DNA of 64,000 bases from Halogranum gelatinilyticum. Its GTDB lineage: Archaea; Halobacteriota; Halobacteria; Halobacteriales; Haloferacaceae. The notes beneath the pieces are model-generated. The model was not told the origin of the DNA and ran no database searches. It worked only from the letters and a program-made list of their open reading frames with translations. The DNA lies in assembly GCF_900103715.1 (NCBI RefSeq), contig NZ_FNHL01000001.1, positions 372,001 through 436,000 of the forward strand. Reading direction: 5' to 3'. Position 1 is the first letter of the stretch. Each line of letters opens with the position of its first letter. The position numbers were made by a program, and so were the translations under genes. Positions 36,286-44,279 of the stretch are shown here, piece by piece.

Positions 36286-36540
36286 ATGGCAACCCTCGAA
36301 CTCTACGAACTGGAAGGCTGTCCGTACTGCGCGAAGGTCAAGAACAAACTCGCAGAGCTGGGTCTCGAATACGAATCCCACATGGTACCGCGTTCGCACT
36401 CCGAGCGGACCGAAGTCGAGAAGGTCAGCGGCCAGACGGGCGTCCCCGTCCTCGTCGACGAGGAACACGGGATCGAGGGGATGGCCGAGAGCGACGATAT
36501 CGTCGAGTATCTCGAAGAGACCTACGGCTCGGCCAGCTAA
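36286..36540 (+). CDS. Glutaredoxin-like thiol oxidoreductase
   Basis: An 84-residue thioredoxin-fold protein with the active site CPYC (LEGCPYCAKVKNKLAELGL) near the N-terminus and TGVPVLVDEEHG with the conserved cis-Pro. It reduces disulfides or ligates Fe-S clusters; haloarchaea use gamma-glutamylcysteine rather than glutathione, so the partner thiol may differ (established for the group). ATG 36286 is preferred over GTG 36283, given ttcttaag at 36255-36262 about 24-31 bases upstream. Confidence 0.85.
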   Translation: MATLELYELEGCPYCAKVKNKLAELGLEYESHMVPRSHSERTEVEKVSGQTGVPVLVDEEHGIEGMAESDDIVEYLEETYGSAS

Positions 36541-36564
36541 CTGCGGACTTCGTTTTTCGGACGT

Positions 36565-36897
36565 TTAGACGCTTCGCGCCGCCTCGTACCCCTGTCTGAC
36601 CGCCGGGAGCAGCGAGTCGACCGTCTCCGGCGTCACCGACACCGTCGTCCACGAGGCGACCGCTCGGCCGTCGGCGACGAACGGGCGGAGCTGGTGGGTC
36701 GCCGCCAACGACCGCCGTTCGTCGTCCGGCAGGCACGTGAGTGAGACGCCCTGGTCGCTCAAGACGGCGAAACGCGCGTCTGCGACGCGGTAGGACGGAC
36801 AGCCGAACGTCGTCTGGACGGAGACGTCCGGCCACGAGAGGACTTCACGCTCGAACGCCTCACGAAGTCCGGCCGACGCGTCGGTAAAATACTGCAC
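36565..36897 (-). CDS. Small protein resembling MmcQ/YjbR or DUF5519 families
   Basis: A 110-residue protein. FEREVLSWPDVSVQTTFGCP followed by SYRVADARFAVLSDQGVSL and CLPDDERRSLAAT resembles small CyaY-like or MmcQ/YjbR folds, and also the luciferase-like DUF5519 group. No catalytic motif is visible. I hold the family name loosely. It converges on the glutaredoxin gene with 24 bases between the stops. Confidence 0.4.
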   Translation of the reverse strand: MQYFTDASAGLREAFEREVLSWPDVSVQTTFGCPSYRVADARFAVLSDQGVSLTCLPDDERRSLAATHQLRPFVADGRAVASWTTVSVTPETVDSLLPAVRQGYEAARSV

Positions 36898-36960
36898 AGG
36901 CTCACTAGGCTGGCAACCAGGATAACCACGCCGCCAAACTCTTTGGGTGTGTCGGCTGGC

Positions 36961-37929
36961 CTACCCTTCGACGGGGTCGCTCGCCCGCTCGCGGATCAGG
37001 TCGCGAATGACGTCAGGGTCGTCGATACCCGCGAGTTCCTCACAGCTGACGATGGCGGTCCCCTCGACCGATTCACGTTTGGACTGCTCCTCGGTGAAGT
37101 AGACCGACCGCGTCCGCGTGACCTCGCCGAGCGAGGACATGATGCGGGCGCGCTTCTCGGCACTGCGGGTGAACGCCGAGTGGCCGGTGAGCACGTTGCC
37201 CTCGCGGTTGCTGTCCTCACTGACGGCCTTGAACGGCGCGCGTGCCGTCGGATGGACGGTGAAGCCCGCGCGAGTCAGTACCGACAGGACGTGCTCGTCG
37301 TCGGGGTCGACCTGTGGGTCCGCGGGCGTCGGCTCGGCGTCCCGAACCTCCTCCGCACCCTCCATCACGTTGACGGGGCTACTGAAGGGCCGCCCGAACA
37401 GCTCTTCGAGCTGGATGGCGACTTCGACGCTCGCGTTCATGCCGTCTTCGTACTTCGAGACGGTCCGCCGCGAGACGCCGAGTTCGGTGGCGAGTCGACC
37501 GAGACTCCAGCCGCGCTCCTCGCGCTCGTCGGCGATGATGCTGCCGTCGATGTTGACGTAGAGACCGCCGGGTGCGGCGTAGATGAGCGGCGGGACCTCT
37601 TCGACGAACATGTCCATCGCGGTGTCGGGGTTCAGAACGGGAACACCGTGACGGAAGTAGACCACGCCGGGCTTGAGATCCTCGTCGCGGGTCCGCAGAC
37701 CGATAACCATCGGCGTCGCGTCCAGGTAGGTGCCGAGTCGGCGCATCTCCGCGCCGGTCGCACCGTCGAACGCGTCGATGTTCCCCAGAATCTTGACGAG
37801 GATGAGGTCGTCGTCTCTGCGGGCGGCGAGGTCGAAACTCTTCGGCCGAATCGCACAGCGGTCGCTCACGGCGAACCCCGCGTCGTGCAACATCGCACTG
37901 AGATTGTCGACCAGTGCTGCCCGAGACAT
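36961..37929 (-). CDS. Archaeal XRE-type HTH regulator (MJ1545-like)
   Basis: A 322-residue transcription factor. The first ~125 residues form an alpha-beta domain resembling a nuclease-like fold ([20 protein letters not shown]). An XRE-type helix-turn-helix follows at about 130-185 ([20 protein letters not shown] then [20 protein letters not shown]). The C-terminal domain from about 225 repeats an alpha-beta pattern. It matches my memory of the archaeal family written as putative HTH-type regulatory protein. Targets are unknown. It is divergent from tiaS, so it may control tiaS or itself. Confidence 0.8.
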   Translation of the reverse strand: MSRAALVDNLSAMLHDAGFAVSDRCAIRPKSFDLAARRDDDLILVKILGNIDAFDGATGAEMRRLGTYLDATPMVIGLRTRDEDLKPGVVYFRHGVPVLNPDTAMDMFVEEVPPLIYAAPGGLYVNIDGSIIADEREERGWSLGRLATELGVSRRTVSKYEDGMNASVEVAIQLEELFGRPFSSPVNVMEGAEEVRDAEPTPADPQVDPDDEHVLSVLTRAGFTVHPTARAPFKAVSEDSNREGNVLTGHSAFTRSAEKRARIMSSLGEVTRTRSVYFTEEQSKRESVEGTAIVSCEELAGIDDPDVIRDLIRERASDPVEG

Positions 37930-38076
37930 AGGGGGTAATAGGCGATTCCCGACATATAACCGTTGTGCCCCACACCCACGCCACGTCTCCCGATTTTCTC
38001 CGCATTTCGGCGACAGAATTATATAGTCTCTCCGAACGCGAAAGCGGCTTTACGCACCGTAGAGTAGGCCTCCGCG

Positions 38077-39429
38077 ATGACCGTCATCGGCCTCGACGAC
38101 ACCGACTCCCGCGAGCAGGGGATGTGTACGACCTATCTCGCGACGCTCGTCGCCGAGGCCGTCGAGGCCGCGGGTGGCACCGTCTCCGACCGGCTGCTCG
38201 TCCGGCTCAACCCCGCCGTCGAACACAAGACCCGCGGGAACGCCGCGCTCGCCCTCCACACCGACCTCGCCGTCGACGAGGCGTTCTCTCTCGCACGCGA
38301 CCGACTGACCGACCTCGCGGTCACCGACGACCCCCGAACCAGCCCCGGTCTCGTCGTCGGCCCCGGCGACCCAGCTGACGTCCCCGACCGCGTCGCCGAC
38401 TTCGCCCGCGACGCGCTCCGTGCCCACCACAGCATCGCCGACGCCGTCGCCCTCGCCGATGAGGCAGGCTACCGCCACGCGGGCTGGGGGGTCGGTCGCG
38501 GCCGCATCGGCGCGCTCGCGGCCATCGGAGCCGACGCCGCCTTCGACGACTGGACCTACGAACACGTCTCCTACCGCGCGTTCGACCGCTGTGGGACGCC
38601 CCGCGACGTCGACTACGACTCGGTCTTCGCCGCCGCCGACGCGGGCTATCCCGCGGTCTGGGATACCGTCGACCACGTTGAAGGGCAGGCGGTCTGCGTC
38701 CCGCACGCGCCCGGTCCAATCCTCTACGGCATCCGCGGCGACGACCCCGAGAGCGTCGCTGCGGTCGCCGCCGCCATCGACGGCGAGCGCGTCGACCGCA
38801 CGAGCCTGTTCCGGACGAACCAGGGCACCGACGCCCATCTGCAGGACGTGGCGGCGACTCGGCCCGCCGACCTCGCCGACGGCGCGGCCTACCGACTCTC
38901 GGGAACGGTCGTGTCCGCCCCCGAGACGCGGGAAGGTGGCCACGTCTTCCTCGACGTTTCCCTCGCGGACGCTGTCGGCGACGGCGGAGCCGACGAGTCA
39001 CCTGTCGGCGTAAGCGAGCGGAGCGACGGCAGCGACAGCAGCGACGCCGACCTCACCTGCGTCGCCTTCGAGCCGACGAAACGCTTCCGCGACCGAGTGC
39101 GGGCACTCCGCCCCGGCGACCGTCTCACCCTCTGCGGCGAGGTGAGCGAGCGAACGCTCAAACTGGAGAAGTTCGCCGTCCGCGAGTTGAACCGCGTCGC
39201 ACTGGCGACGCCGACCTGTCCCGAGTGCGGTCGGTCGATGGAGAGCGCGGGGCGGAACCAGGGTTACCGGTGTCGCGACTGCAAGACGAGTCGGCCGGGC
39301 AAGGTCGAGGTGTCGGTCGACCGCGACCTCGAACCCGGCTGGTACGAGGTCCCACCGTGTGCGCGGCGACACGTCGCGAAGCCGCTCGTCCGCGGCGGCT
39401 TCGACGCACCGACACATCCCGAGCGGTGA
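38077..39429 (+). CDS. tiaS: tRNA(Ile2) 2-agmatinylcytidine synthetase
   Basis: Puts agmatine on C34 of the CAU anticodon of tRNA-Ile2 so that it reads AUA, an archaea-only modification. The 450-residue protein opens VIGLDDTDSREQGMCTTYLA, the kinase-like N-terminal motif. CGTPRDVDYDSVFAAADAGY and YGIRGDDPE are in the middle, and an OB-fold and a zinc ribbon (CPECGRSMESAGRNQGYRCR) close the C-terminus. All domains expected for TiaS are present. Divergent from the HTH regulator at 36961. Confidence 0.93.
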   Translation: MTVIGLDDTDSREQGMCTTYLATLVAEAVEAAGGTVSDRLLVRLNPAVEHKTRGNAALALHTDLAVDEAFSLARDRLTDLAVTDDPRTSPGLVVGPGDPADVPDRVADFARDALRAHHSIADAVALADEAGYRHAGWGVGRGRIGALAAIGADAAFDDWTYEHVSYRAFDRCGTPRDVDYDSVFAAADAGYPAVWDTVDHVEGQAVCVPHAPGPILYGIRGDDPESVAAVAAAIDGERVDRTSLFRTNQGTDAHLQDVAATRPADLADGAAYRLSGTVVSAPETREGGHVFLDVSLADAVGDGGADESPVGVSERSDGSDSSDADLTCVAFEPTKRFRDRVRALRPGDRLTLCGEVSERTLKLEKFAVRELNRVALATPTCPECGRSMESAGRNQGYRCRDCKTSRPGKVEVSVDRDLEPGWYEVPPCARRHVAKPLVRGGFDAPTHPER

Positions 39430-39636
39430 GCCGCTGCCGGGCGTGACGAATCACTCGAACGGAGCCGGTTCTCTCGTCGTTACGACCATCCTAACGCCGA
39501 TTCCGCTGAGAAACGTCGCCATACCGCGGCGACCGACAGGGCGTTCGTCCGTTTACCGTCCCCATACCCAAGGCCCCGCTTGACGTCTCTCCGAGCGACG
39601 GCGCGGCCGTCCCGACCGCGTCGCCAGGAGCCACCA

Positions 39637-39855
39637 ATGACCCGTCCCGACCCCGACCCCGAGCCGTCGACCGACTTGCCCACCCCAGCCACCGACCTCG
39701 ATTCGTGGCCCGTCTTCGAGATGGACTACGCCATCGATTCGACAGACGACGGCGACCAGTGTACGCTCTATCCGCGTGACCTCGGCGAGGAACTCCGCGG
39801 GCAGTGGATCGCCGCGAGCGTCGGCTCGTTCGTTGCCGTCGAGTCGCTCCGGTGA
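39637..39855 (+). CDS. Small haloarchaeal protein (DUF7511-like, 72 aa)
   Basis: A 72-residue acidic protein with no Cys or membrane segment. DFEMD-like VFEMDYAIDSTDDGDQCTLY and QWIAASVGSFVAVESLR match my memory of the family DUF7511. ATG 39637 is preceded by caggagcc, a Shine-Dalgarno-like site. The frame is open to 39580 but that part is Arg-rich. Its function is unknown. It converges on the PLP enzyme gene. Confidence 0.5.
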   Translation: MTRPDPDPEPSTDLPTPATDLDSWPVFEMDYAIDSTDDGDQCTLYPRDLGEELRGQWIAASVGSFVAVESLR

Positions 39856-39862
39856 GCGCGAC

Positions 39863-40939
39863 CTAGTTCTTCAGCCCGCTGCCCGTCAGCGGCACGACCA
39901 CGTCCGCGTCCGCTTCGAGGACGCCCCGCTCGCGATAGGCGCGGAGCGCGGCCGGGGCGGTCGCACACGTCGGCTCGGTGTAGAATCCCGCAGCGTGCAG
40001 CCGTTCCAGTTCCGTTTCGACGGCCGCCTCGCCGAGCGCGATGGCGTCGCCGTCGGTCTCGGCGATGGCTCCCAGAATCTCCCCGCGGCGGACGGGGTCG
40101 CGGATCTGTATCCCGTCGGCGACGTCGTTGACGCCCTCGCTTTCGCCGTGAATCTCGTCGGCGATGGGCGCGTAGCCCGCGGCCTGCGCGCCGAGTAGCC
40201 GCGGCATTCGGTCGGTCCAGCCCGCTTCGAGCAGCGCGCGGAAGCCCCGGTACGCGCCGAGAAAGAGCGTCCCGTGACCCAGGGGGAGGACGACGGCGTC
40301 CGGCACGTCCCAGTCGCGCTGGAGGGCGATCTCGTAGGCGACCGTGGCTGTTCCGGCGAAGAACGCGGGGTTCCACGCGTGGCTGGCGTACCAGCCTTCG
40401 CCCGACGCGACTGCCTCCAGACAGGCGTCGGTGACGGCCTCGCGACTCCCTTCGACACGGACCGGCGTCGCCCCCGCCCGCTCGATGGCGCGGAGCTTCG
40501 AGGCCTTGACCGACGCCGGAACGTAGATGTCGGCGTCGATGCCGGCGCGGGCGGCGTAGGTCGCGATGGCCGCACCCGCGTTACCCGAGGAGTCATCGAC
40601 GACCTTCTCGACACCCAACGCGGCCGCCCGCGACAGCGTCGTCGTCGCGCCGCGGTCCTTGAAACTCCCCGTCGGGAAGACGTACTCCAGTTTGAACTCG
40701 GCGTTCCATTCCGGGGCGTCGACGAGCGGCGTGGTCCCCTCGCCGAGCGTCACCTCCCGGCTCACGGGCAGGAACTCGTCGAACGACCAGAGGCCGCGGC
40801 GCGTGTCGAACGCCCCTGCGTCGGGTGCCGGTCCCTCGGGGAGGGGCGTCTCGGCGAAGTCGAGCGGCTGGCCGCACTCGCACCGCCAACGGTCGGCGTA
40901 GGTCGCGTCGCAGGCGGGGCAGTGAAGAGAGGTCGGCAT
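39863..40939 (-). CDS. Threonine-synthase-like PLP enzyme
   Basis: A fold-type II PLP enzyme of 358 residues. An N-terminal zinc ribbon holds CPAC (7-10) and Cys20/Cys22. Lys94 in FPTGSFKDRGATT is the Schiff-base lysine, and DDSSGNAGAAIATYAARAG is the phosphate-loop motif. GQPLDF and GTTPLVDAPEW are standard for the threonine synthase group. Haloarchaea have more than one homologue, so a true threonine synthase or a related sulfur or amino acid enzyme are both possible. I would not give the symbol thrC without phylogeny. Confidence 0.75.
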   Translation of the reverse strand: MPTSLHCPACDATYADRWRCECGQPLDFAETPLPEGPAPDAGAFDTRRGLWSFDEFLPVSREVTLGEGTTPLVDAPEWNAEFKLEYVFPTGSFKDRGATTTLSRAAALGVEKVVDDSSGNAGAAIATYAARAGIDADIYVPASVKASKLRAIERAGATPVRVEGSREAVTDACLEAVASGEGWYASHAWNPAFFAGTATVAYEIALQRDWDVPDAVVLPLGHGTLFLGAYRGFRALLEAGWTDRMPRLLGAQAAGYAPIADEIHGESEGVNDVADGIQIRDPVRRGEILGAIAETDGDAIALGEAAVETELERLHAAGFYTEPTCATAPAALRAYRERGVLEADADVVVPLTGSGLKN

Positions 40940-41055
40940 GGCCGGAGAGACGTGGAGAGGCGACCAGTAGGTGACGGTTCCGTCTCTCGCCCCGGCGACT
41001 GTTCGCCGACGTGGCGGACACGTTTATCAGTCAACGGGACACTTGGTCCGCAACG

Positions 41056-41748
41056 GTGCCCGACGAGACGACGTTCACGGTCGACGAGGAGTTTCGGCTC
41101 ATCGGCCGGACGTTCGAGGAGTATCGTGCGATGTTCGGTCTCGACGCGACCGAACTCGTCGACACGCGAGTCCTCGACTGTCCGGGCGGCCCGGGTGCGT
41201 TCACCGCCGTCGCCTCGGCCGTCGGTGCCGACGTGACCGCCGTCGATCCTGCGTACGGCCCACCGGCAAGCGACCTCGGCCCGGTCTGCGACCAGGCGGT
41301 CACCGAGACAGTGACACAGCTCCACGAGAAGCGCGACCTGTTCGTCTGGGACTTCTACGGCGACGTGGAGACGCGTGGGCGGTATCTCCGGGCGGCCTAC
41401 GAGCGTTTCCTGACCGACTACGAGCGTCACCCGAACCGCTACGTCGAGGCCGCACTTCCCGACCTGCCCTTCCCCGACGATTCGTTCGACCTGACGCTCT
41501 CCGCGAATCTCCTCTTTCTCTACGACGACCGCCTCTCCAGCGAGTTCCACCACGCGGCCGTCGACGAACTGCTCCGCGTCACGCGCGGCGAGGTGCGGCT
41601 GTTCCCGCTGGCGTCGCTGGACCGCGAACGGTCGGTATTCGTCGACAGGGTGGTCGGCCGGTTACGCGAGCAGGATATCGAGACCGAGTTCCGGCCGGTC
41701 GACTACGAGTTCCAGCCGGGAGCGACCGAGATGCTTGTACTGTCGTAG
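41056..41748 (+). CDS. SAM-dependent methyltransferase of unknown substrate
   Basis: A 230-residue class I methyltransferase. VLDCPGGPGAFTAVASAVG is motif I in a Pro/Gly-rich variant, and AALPDLPFPDDSFDLTLSAN fits motif IV. The substrate is unknown. I start at GTG 41056 because gtttatca at 41022-41029 lies 27-34 bases upstream. The longer frame from GTG 41011 would put the start upstream of that TATA box. The gene converges on the DNA methyltransferase-like gene after it. Confidence 0.65.
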   Translation: MPDETTFTVDEEFRLIGRTFEEYRAMFGLDATELVDTRVLDCPGGPGAFTAVASAVGADVTAVDPAYGPPASDLGPVCDQAVTETVTQLHEKRDLFVWDFYGDVETRGRYLRAAYERFLTDYERHPNRYVEAALPDLPFPDDSFDLTLSANLLFLYDDRLSSEFHHAAVDELLRVTRGEVRLFPLASLDRERSVFVDRVVGRLREQDIETEFRPVDYEFQPGATEMLVLS

Positions 41749-41761
41749 CGGGACGCGTTCC

Positions 41762-42463
41762 TCACCGTGCACCTCCTTCGACATCGTAGACGAGACAGTA
41801 GCTGTGGTCGTAGCCGTAGCCGTAGGCTCCGTTGCTGTCGTCGCCCCCACGTCCGTCACTTTCCCTGCCGTCCCACGTGACGACGATCTCGCCACGAAAG
41901 TCGAACGCGTCCGTCTCGGCGAGGCACTTCCCGACGTCCCACGCGAGGGTGACCACCCCGTCCTCGGTCTTCAGATTCGCGATGTCGACCACGAGCGTCG
42001 CGTCGGCAGCCATCCATCCGGCGACGTGCTCGAACGCCCGAACGATGTCGTTGAGGTAGTCCTCGTACGTCGTCTCGCTGTCGGGGTCGTAGTTGCGGAA
42101 GGGATCGACACCCTCGGCCCACCCGATGTACGGCGGCGAGGTGAGACAGCAGTCGGCGGGTGGGAAGGCGGCGTCGAGGTCGAAGACGTCGCCGTGGACG
42201 AGGTTCTCGGGGTCGGCGATGCGCTCGCGGACGAACGTCGCACGGTCGGCGTCGACCTCGACGCCGTAGGCAACGCGACCCAGTCTCTCGGCGACGGTGA
42301 GCGTCGTGCCGAAGCCGGCGAAGGGGTCCAACACGGTCTCACCCGGGTCGGTGAACGCCTCGACGAGCTGCTCGACGAGCACCGCTGGGGTCCGGACGTC
42401 GTTATCGACGTGGTCCGGGAGGGCGTCGGACCGCCTGGTGGGCAGCGAGAGATGGGTTTTCAC
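41762..42463 (-). CDS. TSPPY-type DNA (N4-cytosine or N6-adenine) methyltransferase-like protein
   Basis: A 233-residue protein of the alpha-beta group of amino-methyltransferases. TSPPY at 108-112 is motif IV, and VLDPFAGFGTTL (45-56) is motif I, in the permuted order found in small orphan DNA methyltransferases and in some TRM11-type RNA enzymes. There is no target recognition domain of the usual size and no restriction gene nearby. I favour an orphan DNA methyltransferase but cannot rule out an RNA substrate. Confidence 0.65.
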   Translation of the reverse strand: MKTHLSLPTRRSDALPDHVDNDVRTPAVLVEQLVEAFTDPGETVLDPFAGFGTTLTVAERLGRVAYGVEVDADRATFVRERIADPENLVHGDVFDLDAAFPPADCCLTSPPYIGWAEGVDPFRNYDPDSETTYEDYLNDIVRAFEHVAGWMAADATLVVDIANLKTEDGVVTLAWDVGKCLAETDAFDFRGEIVVTWDGRESDGRGGDDSNGAYGYGYDHSYCLVYDVEGGAR

Positions 42464-42500
42464 TCCGTAGTGATTGGGACAGCGGAGGAAAAAGGGTGGC

Positions 42501-43457
42501 TCAGTACGTGTCGACGTTCTTGCCGACCGAGCAGACGTACTCGCCGCTTGCGACCTGCGGGAGCCGACGCGACCGCCAGAAGATGCCCTCGTTGTCGGCG
42601 GTGACGCGGGCTTTGAGCGTCCCGAAGACGTCTGTCACCTCGAACAGCGTGTCACCCGACGAGACCGACTCGCCGAGTTCCTTCTGGAAGTCGACGAGTC
42701 CCCCGGCGGGCGAGCCGTACTGGTCGAAGCTCTTCGCACGGGTCTGTTCTTCCGGCTGGACGTCCCCGTCGAGGAAGCCGTAGTAGGTGAGGACGTTGAA
42801 CACGCCCTGGACGCCGAGACGGATGCTCTCGTCGTCCCAGCCGACAGAGCCGCCGAGTTCGGGGTCGATGGTCGGGATGCCCTCGCTCGGGGCGACACGG
42901 GCGAGTTGGCCGTCGGGTCCCTTCTGGTCGATGACGTGGCCGCAGCCGAAGACCTTCGCGAGCTGGAGACATTCGCGGTGCATCCGGTGGCGACGGCCGC
43001 AACGGACGCGGACCTCGTTTATCATCCGGCTCGTCGACCCCTGGTGGAGGTCGAGGACGAGGTCGGCTCGCCGGGCCGCCTCGAAGGTGGCGGCGGCGAT
43101 GCGCTCGCTGGAGGTGCCGTTCTTGTCGCCGGGATACGCCCGGTTCATCTTCGTGTCGTCGATGGGGTTGCGGTGTTCGGCGACCTGGAACGCGTGGTAG
43201 TTGACGATGCCGACGACGAGCACCGTCCCGGCGAGTTCGGTCGGGTCGAGCTGCGGGACGACTTCGCGGACGACACCGACACCGTTGAGTTCGTCGCCGT
43301 CGCTGGCTGCCTGGATATAGAGCGTCTTCCCGTCCCGTGCACCGTTGATTACGGCGACGGGCAGGCCGATGGGGCTGCCGTCGCGGCTCTCGCCGACGTC
43401 GAGCCGTCCGGTGTCGATCTCACCGGGGGCCGCGCTCGCGGTTCCGAGCGTAGTCAT
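42501..43457 (-). CDS. AstE/AspA family (succinylglutamate desuccinylase/aspartoacylase-like) enzyme
   Basis: A 318-residue protein with the zinc carboxypeptidase-like fold. VLDLHQGS (about 134-141) and MNRAYPG (104-110) match the metal and substrate motifs. The usual first ligand motif HGDE reads ASDGDELNG (51-59), with Asp in place of His. The C-terminal barrel-like domain closes YVCSVGKNVDTY. I use ATG 43457 (MTTLGTASAAPGE). The frame runs upstream but only as Arg-rich sequence in the neighbour's promoter. The real substrate is uncertain given the changed ligand. Confidence 0.75.
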   Translation of the reverse strand: MTTLGTASAAPGEIDTGRLDVGESRDGSPIGLPVAVINGARDGKTLYIQAASDGDELNGVGVVREVVPQLDPTELAGTVLVVGIVNYHAFQVAEHRNPIDDTKMNRAYPGDKNGTSSERIAAATFEAARRADLVLDLHQGSTSRMINEVRVRCGRRHRMHRECLQLAKVFGCGHVIDQKGPDGQLARVAPSEGIPTIDPELGGSVGWDDESIRLGVQGVFNVLTYYGFLDGDVQPEEQTRAKSFDQYGSPAGGLVDFQKELGESVSSGDTLFEVTDVFGTLKARVTADNEGIFWRSRRLPQVASGEYVCSVGKNVDTY

Positions 43458-43561
43458 TGTGAACGAGATGGACGCACCCGACTTTAGGTGTTCGGTCCAC
43501 CGAAGCGGGCCGACGCCGTCTCCGTGCCGTCCCGACTTCGGACCCGTGCCAGCCGCGAAAC

Positions 43562-43568
43562 ATTTAAC
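43562..43568 (+). promoter_or_regulatory. TATA box of the DUF7504-CHAT operon
   Basis: atttaac at 43562-43568 lies 27-33 bases before ATG 43595. The transcript would be leaderless and would cover the CHAT gene too, since only ten bases separate the two coding regions. Confidence 0.55.
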
Positions 43569-43594
43569 CCCACCTGCCGGGTACGAAAAGTCCA

Positions 43595-44269
43595 ATGCGA
43601 ACAAGAGACGTGTGTCGTGGTGACGAAGCACGCACCCTCGACGACGTGCTCTCACGGCTGAAACGCCGCGGCTGCGCGCTCTTGGTGACCGGCTGTGTGG
43701 GCGACGACGTGTCCGCACGGCTGACCCGACGGCTCCTCGGCAGCCCGGCCGAACAGCGCCGCCGACTGCTCGTTCTCTCGGGTGCCGACGCCGACCGCGT
43801 CGCGACCAGACTCCCACCGGGCGTCGCCGCCTCCGACCCCGACGTCCGCGTCGTCGACGTGACGGCGACGGACCGCTCGACCGCCGTCGACACCCCCCGA
43901 GGCGCGCCGTCCGACGCGTCCGGCCCGTCCGCCATCGAGGTGTTGCAGGTGTTCACCGACGCGGTCGACGCGCTCGACGACGGCGACCTCGACCCGTCGG
44001 AACTCCGTGTCGCCTTCGACCCGCTGTGTCCCCTGCTCGGACGGGACGACGAGGCGAGTGCCCGGTTTCTGCGTGTCGCGACGGCACTCGTCCGCGACGC
44101 GACCGGCATGGGCCACTTTCATCTCCCCGTCGCCGACGACAGTCCGCGCATCGACGCGCTGGGCCACTGGTTCGACGCACGCATCGAACTGCGCCACCGC
44201 GACGGTCTCGCCCCCGAACAGCGGTGGCATCTCCCGGAGTACGGTACGACCCCGTGGGTGAGATTATGA
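43595..44269 (+). CDS. DUF7504-like protein, degraded NTPase fold (first gene of CHAT operon)
   Basis: A 224-residue protein. It resembles the haloarchaeal family I recall as DUF7504. ALLVTGCVGDDVSARLTRRL sits where a P-loop would be, but the GK[ST] of Walker A is missing, and VRVVDVTATD follows like a Walker B strand. LRVAFDPLCPLLGRDDEASA and GHFHLPVADDSPRIDALGHW are further beta-alpha units, as in RecA/KaiC-like folds. Therefore a nucleotide-binding fold that has lost catalysis is the likely reading. It is co-transcribed with the CHAT gene. ATG 43595 follows the TATA box by 27 bases. Confidence 0.55.
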   Translation: MRTRDVCRGDEARTLDDVLSRLKRRGCALLVTGCVGDDVSARLTRRLLGSPAEQRRRLLVLSGADADRVATRLPPGVAASDPDVRVVDVTATDRSTAVDTPRGAPSDASGPSAIEVLQVFTDAVDALDDGDLDPSELRVAFDPLCPLLGRDDEASARFLRVATALVRDATGMGHFHLPVADDSPRIDALGHWFDARIELRHRDGLAPEQRWHLPEYGTTPWVRL

Positions 44270-44279
44270 GGTGGTCGGC
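44268..44279 (+). promoter_or_regulatory. Shine-Dalgarno site that sets the CHAT gene start
   Basis: gaggtgg at 44268-44274 overlaps the DUF7504 stop and ends five bases before GTG 44280. GTG 44271 lies inside the site itself, so 44280 is the likely start codon. Confidence 0.6.
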
